Shown here: positions 31,516 to 41,515 of the stretch, piece by piece
Position numbering within the stretch: the first letter of the stretch is position 1
How the letters are laid out: each line of letters opens with the position of its first letter
Assembly (NCBI RefSeq): GCF_000276685.1
Contig: NC_018108.1
Coordinates: forward strand, 186,001-250,000
Length of the DNA stretch: 64,000 nt
Reading direction: 5' to 3'
DNA from: Taylorella equigenitalis ATCC 35865
GTDB lineage: Bacteria; Pseudomonadota; Gammaproteobacteria; Burkholderiales; Burkholderiaceae_B
Notes under the pieces: model-generated
What the model was told of the DNA's origin: nothing
What the model saw: only the letters and a program-made list of their open reading frames with translations
Databases searched by the model: none
Program-made: the position numbers and the translations under genes

Positions 31516-33558
31516 ATGGCTAAATCTTGGGCTCGAATTGCGTTAGATGTACCGTTGTTTTCTTTCTTCGACTATATTATTCCAAGTGGTATGAAGGTTG
31601 AGCGGGGGCAAAGAGTAATAGTAGATTTTGGAAAAAAAGAGCTTATTGGTGTTGTTGTAAATATTCTGAGTTCATGCGAAATTCCAGAAGATAAGCAAAA
31701 ACCGTTGAAAGAAGTTATAGATGATTTACCTCCATTTAGTGAAAAATGGCTTAAATTATGTGAATTTGCCGCAAATTACTATATACGTCCCGTGGGTGAA
31801 GTGATACTGCCCGTAATAGCCCCTCCACTTAGAAACATAAATTCTTATCGAGGCAAAACAAAAACTAGCCCAGTAGAACGTCTTGATAAACGTAAAATTA
31901 AAATAGATTCAGAATATTCACAAAACACTGCACCAGAACTTAATGATGACCAATTGGCAGCGGCTAACTACATCAAATCCATTAAAGGTTACGAAACAGT
32001 TGTTTTACATGGGATTACTGGTAGTGGAAAAACTGAAGTATATCTAAATGTAGCTGAGCACATACTTTCAACTGGAAAACAGGTTCTATTTTTAGTCCCT
32101 GAAATCAACCTAACTCCTCAATTTGAACAGCTTATACGTCATAGATTCTCAGCTTTATATGGTCAAGATGCCGTGGTTACCATGCATAGTGGCTTATCGG
32201 ACGGACAACGTTTGAAATCCTGGGTTCGTATGTGCAGACAGGAAGCGAAAATTCTTGTCGGTACTAGAATGTCCATATTTTCCCCCTTTGAAAACATAGG
32301 CTTAATTATCGTAGATGAGGAACATGATGCCTCATATAAACAGCAAGATGGACTTCGGTATTCGGCCAGAGACCTAGCCATTTGGCGGGCAAATCAATTA
32401 GAAGTTCCCGTAGTCCTTGGGTCGGCAACACCTTCTCTTGAGACATGGAGAAATATGCAAACTGGTCGGTACAAACTACTTTCCCTTAAGAAAAGAGCAA
32501 GTTCTGGTAATCCTCCACAGATTCACATACTCAATACTAAAAAGCTTAAATCTATAAATGGTATTGCCCAGCCCCTCTTTAATCTTATTTCAAAAAAATT
32601 ATCTGATGGTGAACAGGTGATGATATACCTTAATCGAAGAGGATTTGCACCTGTTTTAAGATGCGGAAGTTGTGGATGGGTAAGCACGTGCCCAAATTGC
32701 TCAGTGCATACGGTCATGCACAGGAATATCAAAAGAGACTTAAACATACTCCAATGCCATCATTGCGGTTTCAGATCTCATGTGCCACTTTGTTGCCCAG
32801 ATTGCGGTGAGGTGGATTTGAGTGCACTGGGATATGGCACTCAAAAAATAGAGGAAGGGCTAATTAATCATTTCCCCGATGCAAAAATCCTTAGAATTGA
32901 TGCTGACAGCACGCGTCTAAAGGGAAGTGCAGAGAGACTATTTACCCAAGCCACTGAGGGTCACGTAGATATAATAATTGGCACCCAAATGCTTGCTAAA
33001 GGTCACGACTTTAAAAAATTAAGTTTAGTCGCAGTCTTAAACTCAGATCTTATGCTATATAATGCCGACTTTCGGTCAAGTGAAAGGTTATTTTCCCAGC
33101 TTTTACAAGTTGCTGGTCGTGCAGGTAGGCATATCAAAGATGCAAAGGTAGTGGTGCAGACGGAATTTGACAGACACCCAGTATATGATGCCTTAATCGC
33201 ACAAGACTACGAGCAATTTTCCCAATCTGCATTAGAAGAACGCAAATCTGCAACCCTTCCCCCATACAGCTATCAAATTCTATTTACCGCCCAATCGAAA
33301 AAAATATTAAATGCATTGGAATTTTTGGAGCAGGTCGCAAGCATAGGTGCAAACGCAAAATATGAAGACGTGCGGATTTATGATCCAGTTCCATTGCAAA
33401 TTGTAAGAGTAGCAAATGTAGAAAGGGCACAGCTTTTATTCGAATCCCAGTCCCGAACAAGGCTACACAGTTTGGTTTACGAGATATTGCCACATATAGA
33501 TAATATAAAATCCTCTAAAATTAGCTATCATATCGAGGTCGATCCACTAACTATCTAA
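31516..33558 (+). CDS. priA: Primosomal replication restart helicase PriA
   Basis: 3'-5' superfamily-2 helicase that recognises stalled forks and reloads DnaB. The N-terminal 3'BD/winged-helix region covers about 1-140. Walker A GITGSGKTEVYLN lies near 171, Walker B LIIVDEEHDASYKQ near 267, and the zinc-binding insert has paired cysteines (CGSCGWVSTCPNC, CHHCG, CCPDCG) near 387-440. Motif VI QVAGRAGR is near 534. Length 680 is a little below E. coli's 732. The ATG at 31516 gives MAKSWARIALDVPLFSFFDY, a normal PriA start. Confidence 0.95.
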   Translation: MAKSWARIALDVPLFSFFDYIIPSGMKVERGQRVIVDFGKKELIGVVVNILSSCEIPEDKQKPLKEVIDDLPPFSEKWLKLCEFAANYYIRPVGEVILPVIAPPLRNINSYRGKTKTSPVERLDKRKIKIDSEYSQNTAPELNDDQLAAANYIKSIKGYETVVLHGITGSGKTEVYLNVAEHILSTGKQVLFLVPEINLTPQFEQLIRHRFSALYGQDAVVTMHSGLSDGQRLKSWVRMCRQEAKILVGTRMSIFSPFENIGLIIVDEEHDASYKQQDGLRYSARDLAIWRANQLEVPVVLGSATPSLETWRNMQTGRYKLLSLKKRASSGNPPQIHILNTKKLKSINGIAQPLFNLISKKLSDGEQVMIYLNRRGFAPVLRCGSCGWVSTCPNCSVHTVMHRNIKRDLNILQCHHCGFRSHVPLCCPDCGEVDLSALGYGTQKIEEGLINHFPDAKILRIDADSTRLKGSAERLFTQATEGHVDIIIGTQMLAKGHDFKKLSLVAVLNSDLMLYNADFRSSERLFSQLLQVAGRAGRHIKDAKVVVQTEFDRHPVYDALIAQDYEQFSQSALEERKSATLPPYSYQILFTAQSKKILNALEFLEQVASIGANAKYEDVRIYDPVPLQIVRVANVERAQLLFESQSRTRLHSLVYEILPHIDNIKSSKISYHIEVDPLTI

Positions 33559-33565
33559 GGTTCAT

Positions 33566-34291
33566 ATGTCTGAAATTAAAACAGTTTTACCGCTCCCAAA
33601 ACCTGCCACTATTGCAATCTACGGAAGGAAAGAGCGTTTTCCTGTCGGTCGCATTTTTTGTATCGGACGTAACTATCAAGAGCATGCTACTGAAATGAGT
33701 TACGGTGCGGTCGATAAATCTCAGACTGATCCGATTTTCTTTATTAAATCTGCATGCCACGTTGCACATTTTGAGTCAGGGGAAGTGGGCAAGTTGCCGT
33801 ACACAAAAGGAACTCAAAACCTTCATCATGAAGTCGAGCTGGTTTTAGCCTTTGGCAATGATATTGCCGACGGTGCCTCCAAAGAGGAAATTCAAGATGC
33901 TATTTATGGATACTGTGTTGGGCTAGATATGACCCGTCGCGATTTTCAGTCCATATCTAAGAAGAATGGCTTTCCATGGGACGGTGCTAAGGATTTTGAA
34001 GATTCCGTGATACTGGGAGAACTGACAGAAAAGTCCTCTTTGGCTAATCCGTGGATGGATGACGTGGGCATAAAATTATCTGTTAACGATGAAATCCGTC
34101 AGGACGGAGATACTTCAGATCTAATCTGGAAAATCGATGAATGTGTCTCCTACTTATCAAAATTCTATAATTTACGGGCGGGAGACTTAATTATGACGGG
34201 TACACCAAGTGGTGTGGGTCCAGTTGTGAGAGGTGACGTCTTGAAGGGACAAATCGCTGGATTGCAGGATTTGGTGGTTGAGTATATTTAA
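33566..34291 (+). CDS. Fumarylacetoacetate hydrolase family protein
   Basis: A 241-residue cytoplasmic metal-dependent enzyme of the FAH superfamily. IFCIGRNYQEHATEM near residues 30-44 is the substrate-side loop, HHEVELVLAFGNDI near 89 carries the metal-binding glutamates, and GTPSGVGPVVRGDVL near 212 is the closing signature. Members cleave or decarboxylate 2-oxo compounds (oxaloacetate decarboxylase, acylpyruvate hydrolase or isomerase activities). Which one applies cannot be told from the sequence. It starts seven bases after priA, so it may be co-transcribed. Confidence 0.9.
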   Translation: MSEIKTVLPLPKPATIAIYGRKERFPVGRIFCIGRNYQEHATEMSYGAVDKSQTDPIFFIKSACHVAHFESGEVGKLPYTKGTQNLHHEVELVLAFGNDIADGASKEEIQDAIYGYCVGLDMTRRDFQSISKKNGFPWDGAKDFEDSVILGELTEKSSLANPWMDDVGIKLSVNDEIRQDGDTSDLIWKIDECVSYLSKFYNLRAGDLIMTGTPSGVGPVVRGDVLKGQIAGLQDLVVEYI

Positions 34292-34317
34292 GTTTGCTAG
34301 AAGTTAATTTGGTGTAA

Positions 34318-35130
34318 AAATTTTCAATTGCATTTGAAATTTTCCCATACAGTTTTGCGGAGTATTGTGCACTTAATGAAATAGAACAAAACCGTTCGAG
34401 TTATGCAAAATATTTGCAAGAGGGAGCACTACCAGAGTTATTTAATTTGTCCTCGCACGAAATGAAGCATAACTATGTTTCTTCCTTAAAAGATACGATT
34501 TTATTGCGTGATATCGTTGCACGGTACAAGGTCAAGGATATAAAACTGCTCGAAGATCTGTTTGTATATTTAGTAAACACCGCATCTAGCCTCGTTTCCA
34601 TAACAAATATCGTAAATTTCTTCGCAACCAAAAAGCGAAAGACAAATTACGAGACACTCTCATCCTACATAAATTATTTCGATAACGCATTCCTGATTCA
34701 TCGTGCTGAGTGCTATAGCATTAAAGGCAAGGATACGATATCAGGCAATTGTAAGTATTATCTTAACGACCTTTCGTATCGAAATTATCTCTACGTAGCT
34801 TATGATTACGTGGTCGGACATTTGTTGGAAAACGCCGTTTATTTGAGCTTACGACGAGCTGGTTTTCGTGTATATGTTGGTTCAATTAAGGATAAGGAAA
34901 TCAATTTTGTATGTATGAGATCGTAGCTTGTCCTTTATTTCCAAGTTTCCTTTCAGTTATCGCATGAGCCAACTTTAGACAGAGAATATAGTCCCTTAAA
35001 AATGATCCCCGATAACTTCGAAAAACTTGTGGTAAGTATGGATGAATTCAAAATCCCATCAAACGAAGGCATAAAGCATATCCCCGCATGGGAGTTGGAT
35101 ATATATCTAGAAGAAAATTTTAAAAATTAA
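34318..35130 (+). pseudogene. Remnant of an AAA_14/DUF4143 ATPase
   Basis: One frame holds the C-terminal half of a DUF4143-type ATPase: FEIFPYSFAEYCALNE, the SYAKYLQEGALPELFN region, DTILLRDIVARYKVKDI, then GHLLENAVYLSLRRAG and KDKEINFV. An amber codon at 34924-34926 interrupts it, and the frame then continues FQVSFQLSHEPTLDREYSPL to a TAA at 35128-35130, which is the family's normal end. The N-terminal P-loop half, about 200 residues, is missing, and a TAA lies just upstream at 34315. Relatives are stand-alone ATPases of uncertain role, often in mobile or variable regions. It is dead by both truncation and nonsense. Confidence 0.75.
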
Positions 35131-35218
35131 TCTAATTTATATAAAATCAAATTAACAGTTTTGTGGCAATGTACATCCCGTCCATTGCAGACAAAGGTGT
35201 CTTGCTTAAATTTACAAT

Positions 35219-36865
35219 ATGAAAAAACCTGAACTTCTACTACCAGCTGGTGGTTTGGAGCGTATGCGTACGGCTTTCTTTTTTGGAGCTGATGCTGTAT
35301 ATGCTGGCCAACCACGATACTCACTACGTGCTCGTAACAACGAATTTGTCCGCTTCGAAAAGATGGAACAAGCCATAAACGAAGCACACGCATTGGGCAA
35401 AAAATTCTACGTCACTTCAAATCTGCTTCCCCACAATTCGAAGCTACGGACCTATTTGGATGACCTTGCTCCTATTATGGAACTTAAGCCAGATGCCTTA
35501 ATTATGGCGGATCCTGGCTTGATTATGAAGGTAAAAGAGCGATGGCCAGATGCTGTAATCCATCTTTCCGTACAGGCGAACACTACAAATTATTGGGGTG
35601 TGCAATTTTGGCAACGCATGGGCATTAGCCGAATTATTTTGTCACGGGAATTATCTTTAGATGAAATCGAGGAAATCCGTCAAGAATGCCCCGACATGGA
35701 GCTCGAGGTGTTTGTGCATGGAGCATTGTGTATTGCTTATTCTGGAAGATGCTTGCTGTCAGGATATTTTAATCAACGCGACCCGAATCAAGGTACCTGT
35801 ACTAACTCTTGCCGTTGGGATTACAAGGTACTGCCAACAGTAGAAAGTGATGCAGGCGATGCAAGGCTTGCACCAGGTGCGGAGAGATTTGGATTTGGTG
35901 GGGGTATGTCACTAGATTCAGGATACGGTAGTGGCTTGGAACCTGGAGGTGGTTTTGGTGCTACGGATGGAACCGCTTTTGGGCGTGGCTCAACAGGCGG
36001 TGTTGCAGGTGGTCTTGTGGCAGGTAGTGACTCAACAGGCAGCGTGGGTTCGTCAGAGAGCCGTAACTTAACAGGCTCATATTCATCGAATGAATTTCGT
36101 GTGCCTTATACTGGTCTTGAAGGATTCGATTTCAACGCAATGCGTGAAGAAGCTGACCAACAATTTGCCTCAGTAGGAGGTGCCCCACGTCATCCACTTG
36201 CGGAAAATGTATATCTACTTGAAGAGGGCAATCGCAAAGGCCAGTATATGCCAATAATGGAGGACGAACATGGAACATACATCATGAATTCAAAAGATTT
36301 GCGTGCGATTGAGCAAGTAGAACGATTGGTGAAAATCGGAGTCGACTCTCTTAAGGTCGAGGGTCGTACGAAATCTATGTACTACGTGGGTCGTGTGGCA
36401 AATGCCTATCGCAGGGCGATTGATGATGCAGTTGCAGGACGTCCGTTTAATCCAGAGCTCTTGGCTGATTTACAGAACATAGCAAATCGTGGTTATACAC
36501 CTGGCTTCCTCGAGCGTCATCAGACACAAGATTATCAGAATTACTTACACGGGTATTCGGTTTCTCGATTGTCGCAATTCGCAGGGGTGGTGCTTGATGT
36601 GGATGATGACGGGTGGGCGACCGTCGAGGTCAAGAACCGTTTCCGCGTGGGTGATAAGATAGAGATAATTCACCCAAGCGGAAACGCCGTGGTTGTGCTC
36701 GAGGCGATGGAGATTGACGGGGAGCCCACAGACCTCGCTCCTGGCAATGGTCGTGAAGCACGCATCCCGAATATGCATGGGAAGAAGGGGGCATTATTAG
36801 CTCGGTTGTTGAGCGAGGGCGAGCGAGAGCGGTTAGTGAAGCTGACTGGGGTGAGCGGGGAGTGA
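35219..36865 (+). CDS. trhP: tRNA hydroxylation protein TrhP (YegQ), peptidase U32 family, with Gly-rich insert
   Basis: TrhP/YegQ proteins take part in prephenate-dependent 5-hydroxyuridine formation at tRNA wobble position 34. MKKPELLLPAGGLERMRTAF opens it. The U32 signature ELEVFVHGALCIAYSGRCLL lies near 161-180, further cysteines in GTCTNSCRW near 191-199, and the second half has EDEHGTYIMNSKDLRAIEQV near 345. At 548 residues it is about 95 longer than E. coli YegQ. The excess sits between CRWDYKV (to about 204) and VYLLEEGNRKGQY (from about 330) and includes a Gly/Ser-rich, low-complexity stretch near 221-283. Reading frame is intact. It is convergent with cas3, two bases away. Confidence 0.85.
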   Translation: MKKPELLLPAGGLERMRTAFFFGADAVYAGQPRYSLRARNNEFVRFEKMEQAINEAHALGKKFYVTSNLLPHNSKLRTYLDDLAPIMELKPDALIMADPGLIMKVKERWPDAVIHLSVQANTTNYWGVQFWQRMGISRIILSRELSLDEIEEIRQECPDMELEVFVHGALCIAYSGRCLLSGYFNQRDPNQGTCTNSCRWDYKVLPTVESDAGDARLAPGAERFGFGGGMSLDSGYGSGLEPGGGFGATDGTAFGRGSTGGVAGGLVAGSDSTGSVGSSESRNLTGSYSSNEFRVPYTGLEGFDFNAMREEADQQFASVGGAPRHPLAENVYLLEEGNRKGQYMPIMEDEHGTYIMNSKDLRAIEQVERLVKIGVDSLKVEGRTKSMYYVGRVANAYRRAIDDAVAGRPFNPELLADLQNIANRGYTPGFLERHQTQDYQNYLHGYSVSRLSQFAGVVLDVDDDGWATVEVKNRFRVGDKIEIIHPSGNAVVVLEAMEIDGEPTDLAPGNGREARIPNMHGKKGALLARLLSEGERERLVKLTGVSGE

Positions 36866-36867
36866 GG

Positions 36868-39258
36868 TTAAATGTAAAACTCGCCCATTTGTGCATTACC
36901 TTCGAAATTCAACCCTAATTTTGAATCGTAGTACTTTTCATCCAAATAATAGATCCCTGTGTCGTTAATTGGATGAATTGCTCCCTCATCGAGTAGCATT
37001 TTCCATGTGGAAGGGTATAGTGCCACACTAAATTGCTGAGCTTCAATGAGAGTTTCTCTAAACTTTTTAGGATCCCATTCACCACAAAGTATAGCTATTA
37101 AATTCACGCCCTTTTCATATGGACATATAACTGATTTTGTAGGTGCATCTATTGATTTGAAATTTTCCGCTGCAATTCTAAAAGATTGTTTGAGCAAACG
37201 GTCATCTAAAGCTTTGCGATAAATACAATCTGAATTAGCTGACAACAAATCAAGCATTGATGTTTGTTCAGACTCAATTGGGTAAATTAATTCATTTCTT
37301 TGGAGTTCATAGTATTGTTTAAAGTATTTGTTAATAGCATCTGGTTTTAATATTTTATGTAAATCATTATTAAATTCATGGAGAACTGCTTGGACACTAA
37401 CTTTTGCATTTGATATTTCTGGAAGTTTATCTAAATTTTCAAGAACATCAATAATATATAAATTTCCTTTATCCTGTTCTTTGTTCCTGTTACATCTGCC
37501 AGCTGCCTGAGCGATACTATCTAATCCAGCAAGCACTCTTATAACTGTTTGGAAGGATATATCAACACCAGCCTCTATTAATTGAGTGCTTATGCAAACA
37601 GTCTTTTCATTATTTCGCAATTTTTCTTTTAATTCATTAATAATTGCTTTTCTATGTGAAGGGCATTGATAAGTTGTTAGTGCGTATATATTTTCCAGTG
37701 AGTAATTATTTTCTTTAAATTTATTAAATAAATCCAGGACTGTTTTTTTTGTATTGGCAATGAAAAGTATTTTATTTTCGCTATTAGAGATTTCCTTAAC
37801 AAATGAAAATGTTTTATCGATATCTTTTTTTACACTGTCAAAATGGATGTTTACTCTACTTAAATTATCGTAAAGTTCATCAACTTCATTTAGGTTACCA
37901 ATTATCTCAGAATCATTGTCAAACTTTAGAGCTCCATTTTCCTTTGGTTCTAGAAGCTCAAGAGGGGGCTGGGTTGCAGTTGATAAAACTATTGAGCTAT
38001 TGCCATATAGATTAAGCCAATTAATGACGTTGCAAAACAAGTATGTGCATTTTAGGGGAAGACTTTGAATTTCATCGAAAATAATCACAGAATTAGTCAT
38101 AGGATGAATATGTCTAACACCTCTAGTACCAATGCTAAACCATGAATCTAAAAATTGAACCATAGTAGTAAAAATTATTGGTTTATCCCAATTTGATGAA
38201 ATTAGCTTGTTTTTCCAAGTTACTTCTTCAGGTTCAATATTTGAGTGATGTTCATGTACCCATTCATCCCCCAAGACTTTTCTAACAACTTGAGCGTTCT
38301 GATCAATTATCGAAGTAAAGGGGATTACATATATAATTCTGTCAAGTTTGTGTTCTAAACAATGTTTTAAGGCAAATCTCAAACTTGATAAAGTTTTTCC
38401 ACCTCCTGTAGGAACTGTAAATTTTAAAATATTTTTAGGTTTAGAGCCACATTCAAAAGCTTTATTTGAAATAGATTCTCTTATTTTTTGTATATCAGAT
38501 TCAGAAGAAAAATTTTTAAGGTGATTTTCAAGAGTTTTTAGGGCAATATCCCATTCGTAGTTTCTAAATATATTTCTATCTGAGGTACTAGTGTTGCTCT
38601 CAAAATCTGCACTATCAATCCTATCGGCATCTATTAAACAGCTAAATAAAAATTTAGTAAGACAACCCAAATAGAATTTTTTTTCAATATAGCTTAGATT
38701 ATTGCTGTTATATAAGCTTGAAATATGTTTATTGAAAGTATCAAATGATGATTCCTTTAATTCGACAGCTTTTTTTAGTGCAATACTGTTTGAATTAACG
38801 GCATTAGATAATGCTGATTGGAAGTTGGTTTCTAGCCTACTCTTTTTGAGTCTATTAAACCAAGTTTTTTCGTTATTATTTATGACATCTATCAAGCCCT
38901 TTCCGTGATGAGATGCAATACATATACTTAGTATTTGACCAAGTAAAACATTATTATTACTATTTAAAAAGTGGTCTTTTATCCATTGAGCACCGCAAGT
39001 GGAGTGATCCACTCTTGAAATATGAATGTTATTGTTTATTTCAGCGTCATCTTTATCAGAATTGAAGGAATTGTATTTGATGTAATTTTGAAAATTATCT
39101 GAAAACTTGCCCAAATCGTGAAGCAAGCCTAATAATGCACCTATTTCCCCTAAGTTTAGTTTTTGAGCAAACTTTTCAGATAAGGAGCCAACATTCATGA
39201 GGTGGGCATCAAGAGGTTGGGTAACAGAGTCTAGAGTCCGAGTATGTGCTATAAACAT
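36868..39258 (-). CDS. cas3: Cas3 nuclease-helicase, type I-C
   Basis: Degrades target DNA after Cascade binding. The N-terminal HD nuclease domain has H19 in LDAHLMNV, H47-D48 in LGLLHDLGKF and the later VDHSTCGAQWI and ASHHGKGLID. The helicase domain has Walker A VPTGGGKTLSSLRFALKH near 283, DEIQ box SVIIFDEIQSLP near 393, motif V VCISTQLIEAGVDISF near 560 and motif VI GLDSIAQAAGRCNRN near 585. Length 796 is normal. It lies downstream of the CRISPR array, away from the other cas genes. Its TAA is two bases from trhP's end. Conserved HD and helicase residues suggest an active enzyme. Confidence 0.95.
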   Translation of the reverse strand: MFIAHTRTLDSVTQPLDAHLMNVGSLSEKFAQKLNLGEIGALLGLLHDLGKFSDNFQNYIKYNSFNSDKDDAEINNNIHISRVDHSTCGAQWIKDHFLNSNNNVLLGQILSICIASHHGKGLIDVINNNEKTWFNRLKKSRLETNFQSALSNAVNSNSIALKKAVELKESSFDTFNKHISSLYNSNNLSYIEKKFYLGCLTKFLFSCLIDADRIDSADFESNTSTSDRNIFRNYEWDIALKTLENHLKNFSSESDIQKIRESISNKAFECGSKPKNILKFTVPTGGGKTLSSLRFALKHCLEHKLDRIIYVIPFTSIIDQNAQVVRKVLGDEWVHEHHSNIEPEEVTWKNKLISSNWDKPIIFTTMVQFLDSWFSIGTRGVRHIHPMTNSVIIFDEIQSLPLKCTYLFCNVINWLNLYGNSSIVLSTATQPPLELLEPKENGALKFDNDSEIIGNLNEVDELYDNLSRVNIHFDSVKKDIDKTFSFVKEISNSENKILFIANTKKTVLDLFNKFKENNYSLENIYALTTYQCPSHRKAIINELKEKLRNNEKTVCISTQLIEAGVDISFQTVIRVLAGLDSIAQAAGRCNRNKEQDKGNLYIIDVLENLDKLPEISNAKVSVQAVLHEFNNDLHKILKPDAINKYFKQYYELQRNELIYPIESEQTSMLDLLSANSDCIYRKALDDRLLKQSFRIAAENFKSIDAPTKSVICPYEKGVNLIAILCGEWDPKKFRETLIEAQQFSVALYPSTWKMLLDEGAIHPINDTGIYYLDEKYYDSKLGLNFEGNAQMGEFYI

Positions 39259-39723
39259 TTATATGATTTCCTAAAAATGGATGTGCAGCCCTAAGGCTGC
39301 ACGACTCAGATTAAAGTCAATTAAAAATTGTTTAAACACACTTACTTTTTTGCAAGCAAGAGGTTAATTTTAATACTTACCCAGAGCCTAGGTAAATAAA
39401 AGGTTAATCCCAATTTCAATTTAGTAATCGATAGAAAAAAATACTTATAAATAATAAAGAAATTTTATTTCCAGAAAGTGATTAAAAATAAGGATTTTCT
39501 ATGTAAAACAAAATTCGATTTTAAAATCGATTTAGGATTTAGAAGCTACTTTGAATTTTTGCCTGTTAGTGTTGTAACAGTATTGATAAATATACTTAAA
39601 AACAAAGCTAGTTGAGTATATTGCATTTAATGTGAGAATGGATACATGGGATACTAGTTAAGCTTTTAAAACAAGTAGACTTGACAGTTATAGATTCAAC
39701 TATAACTCATTTCTTAATCTGTC
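39259..39723 (-). other. Spacer between the CRISPR array's distal end and cas3
   Basis: AT-rich, without a coding-like frame. It contains a perfect inverted repeat GTGCAGCC-CTAA-GGCTGCAC at 39284-39303, just upstream of the cas3 start, and a 12-base fragment identical to the start of the CRISPR repeat (GTTTAAACACAC) at 39330-39341, perhaps a decayed repeat. The cas3 promoter is expected here unless cas3 is read from the array transcript. Confidence 0.6.
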
Positions 39724-39791
39724 GTTTAAACACACAGTCAAGCGAACGTGACTGAACTTTTGAAGTTTACTTCCGAATAAGTAGTTTAGAA

Positions 39792-40317
39792 GTTTAAACA
39801 CACAGCCACGCGTACGTGGCTGATCAGTAAGTGCCATTCAACCCGTCCTTCCAGTTAGTTTAAACACACAGCCACGCGTACGTGGCTGACTGGTTCGGTG
39901 GTGACCGTATAGTTTCGGCAGAGTTTAAACACACAGCCACGCGTACGTGGCTGACCAATTAGTGCTTTTTCTATTCGATGTTTTTTACGTTTAAACACAC
40001 AGCCACGCGTACGTGGCTGAGAATTTGGGGTTACACAAGCGATGATTGAGAAAAGTTTAAACACACAGCCACGCGTACGTGGCTGATCAGTAAGTGCCAT
40101 TCAACCCGTCCTTCCAGTTAGTTTAAACACACAGCCACGCGTACGTGGCTGACTGGTTCGGTGGTGACCGTATAGTTTCGGCAGAGTTTAAACACACAGC
40201 CACGCGTACGTGGCTGACCAATTAGTGCTTTTTCTATTCGATGTTTTTTACGTTTAAACACACAGCCACGCGTACGTGGCTGAGAATTTGGGGTTACACA
40301 AGCGATGATTGAGAAAA
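39792..40317. repeat. Exact tandem duplication of four repeat-spacer units
   Basis: 39792-40054 and 40055-40317, 263 bp each, carry the same four spacers in the same order. Confidence 0.95.
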
Positions 40318-40516
40318 GTTTAAACACACAGCCACGCGTACGTGGCTGAAATGAAGTATATTGTTGGACGAGATTACACAATCGTTTAAACACACAGCCA
40401 CGCGTACGTGGCTGATTGCATAAAAAATGAAGTGGCATTAATTGCCATAGGTTTAAACACACAGCCACGCGTACGTGGCTGACGACCTTTAAGCAATCGT
40501 AAAGTTGGTGACGTTC

Positions 40517-40650
40517 GTTTAAACACACAGCCACGCGTACGTGGCTGATCTGTTAATTTGCAAGCGTATCCAGTCGAAACTTCGTTTAAACACACAGCCA
40601 CGCGTACGTGGCTGATCTGTTAATTTGCAAGCGTATCCAGTCGAAACTTC
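40517..40650. repeat. Exact tandem duplication of one repeat-spacer unit
   Basis: 40517-40583 and 40584-40650, 67 bp each, have the same 35-bp spacer. Confidence 0.95.
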
Positions 40651-41183
40651 GTTTAAACACACAGCCACGCGTACGTGGCTGACTTGATTCATTTTTTTTG
40701 TCCTTTTACTTAATTAAGTTTAAACACACAGCCACGCGTACGTGGCTGACCAAGTTTTACGGTGTACCCATTCGATTATTTGCGGTTTAAACACACAGCC
40801 ACGCGTACGTGGCTGATTATGGACCGTCGCACTAAGGTCTACTTGGACATGTTTAAACACACAGCCACGCGTACGTGGCTGATCGAGCCATACTTGATAA
40901 GCTGTTTTCCAGCGGGGTTTAAACACACAGCCACGCGTACGTGGCTGATTGTAAGCTGAAATAGCTCTGTTAATGAATCTTGGTTTAAACACACAGCCAC
41001 GCGTACGTGGCTGAACCTTGCGATTGGTGTCTTAGTTAGACTCTCGTCGTTTAAACACACAGCCACGCGTACGTGGCTGACTTGATTCATCTGCAAATCC
41101 TCTAATGGACTCTGTTGTTTAAACACACAGCCACGCGTACGTGGCTGACGAACCAATCAGCAACCGTGCTCATATTGTCACGT

Positions 41184-41515
41184 GTTTAAACACACAGCCA
41201 CGCGTACGTGGCTGAATCAAGCAGGTGCTAGCATTTCCGCGACATTAGCCGTTTAAACACACAGCCACGCGTACGTGGCTGAATATTATTTTCAACTAAC
41301 AAGTTTTTAATCTCAGGTTTAAACACACAGCCACGCGTACGTGGCTGAAGGGTTCCCTTGATGCTGTAGTTTCGAACGTTCCGTTTAAACACACAGCCAC
41401 GCGTACGTGGCTGAATCAAGCAGGTGCTAGCATTTCCGCGACATTAGCCGTTTAAACACACAGCCACGCGTACGTGGCTGAATATTATTTTCAACTAACA
41501 AGTTTTTAATCTCAG
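41184..41515. repeat. Repeated two-spacer block with one spacer between
   Basis: Spacers at 41216-41250 and 41283-41316 recur at 41415-41449 and 41482-41515; the spacer at 41349-41382 stands between the two blocks, giving order A-B-C-A-B on the plus strand. Confidence 0.95.

Noticed and set aside
35125-35400. Minus-strand frames opposite the start of trhP
   Set aside because: They lie fully antisense to a strongly conserved gene and show no recognisable protein features.
40683-41116. Two spacers starting with the same ten bases (CTTGATTCAT)
   Set aside because: The remainder differs; with many spacers such a partial match is weak and not a duplication.
39855-41419. Open frames with repeated QPRTRGCVFK and SHVRVAVCLN peptides
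   Set aside because: They are translations of the CRISPR repeats and spacers, not proteins; frames are kept open only by the repeat sequence.
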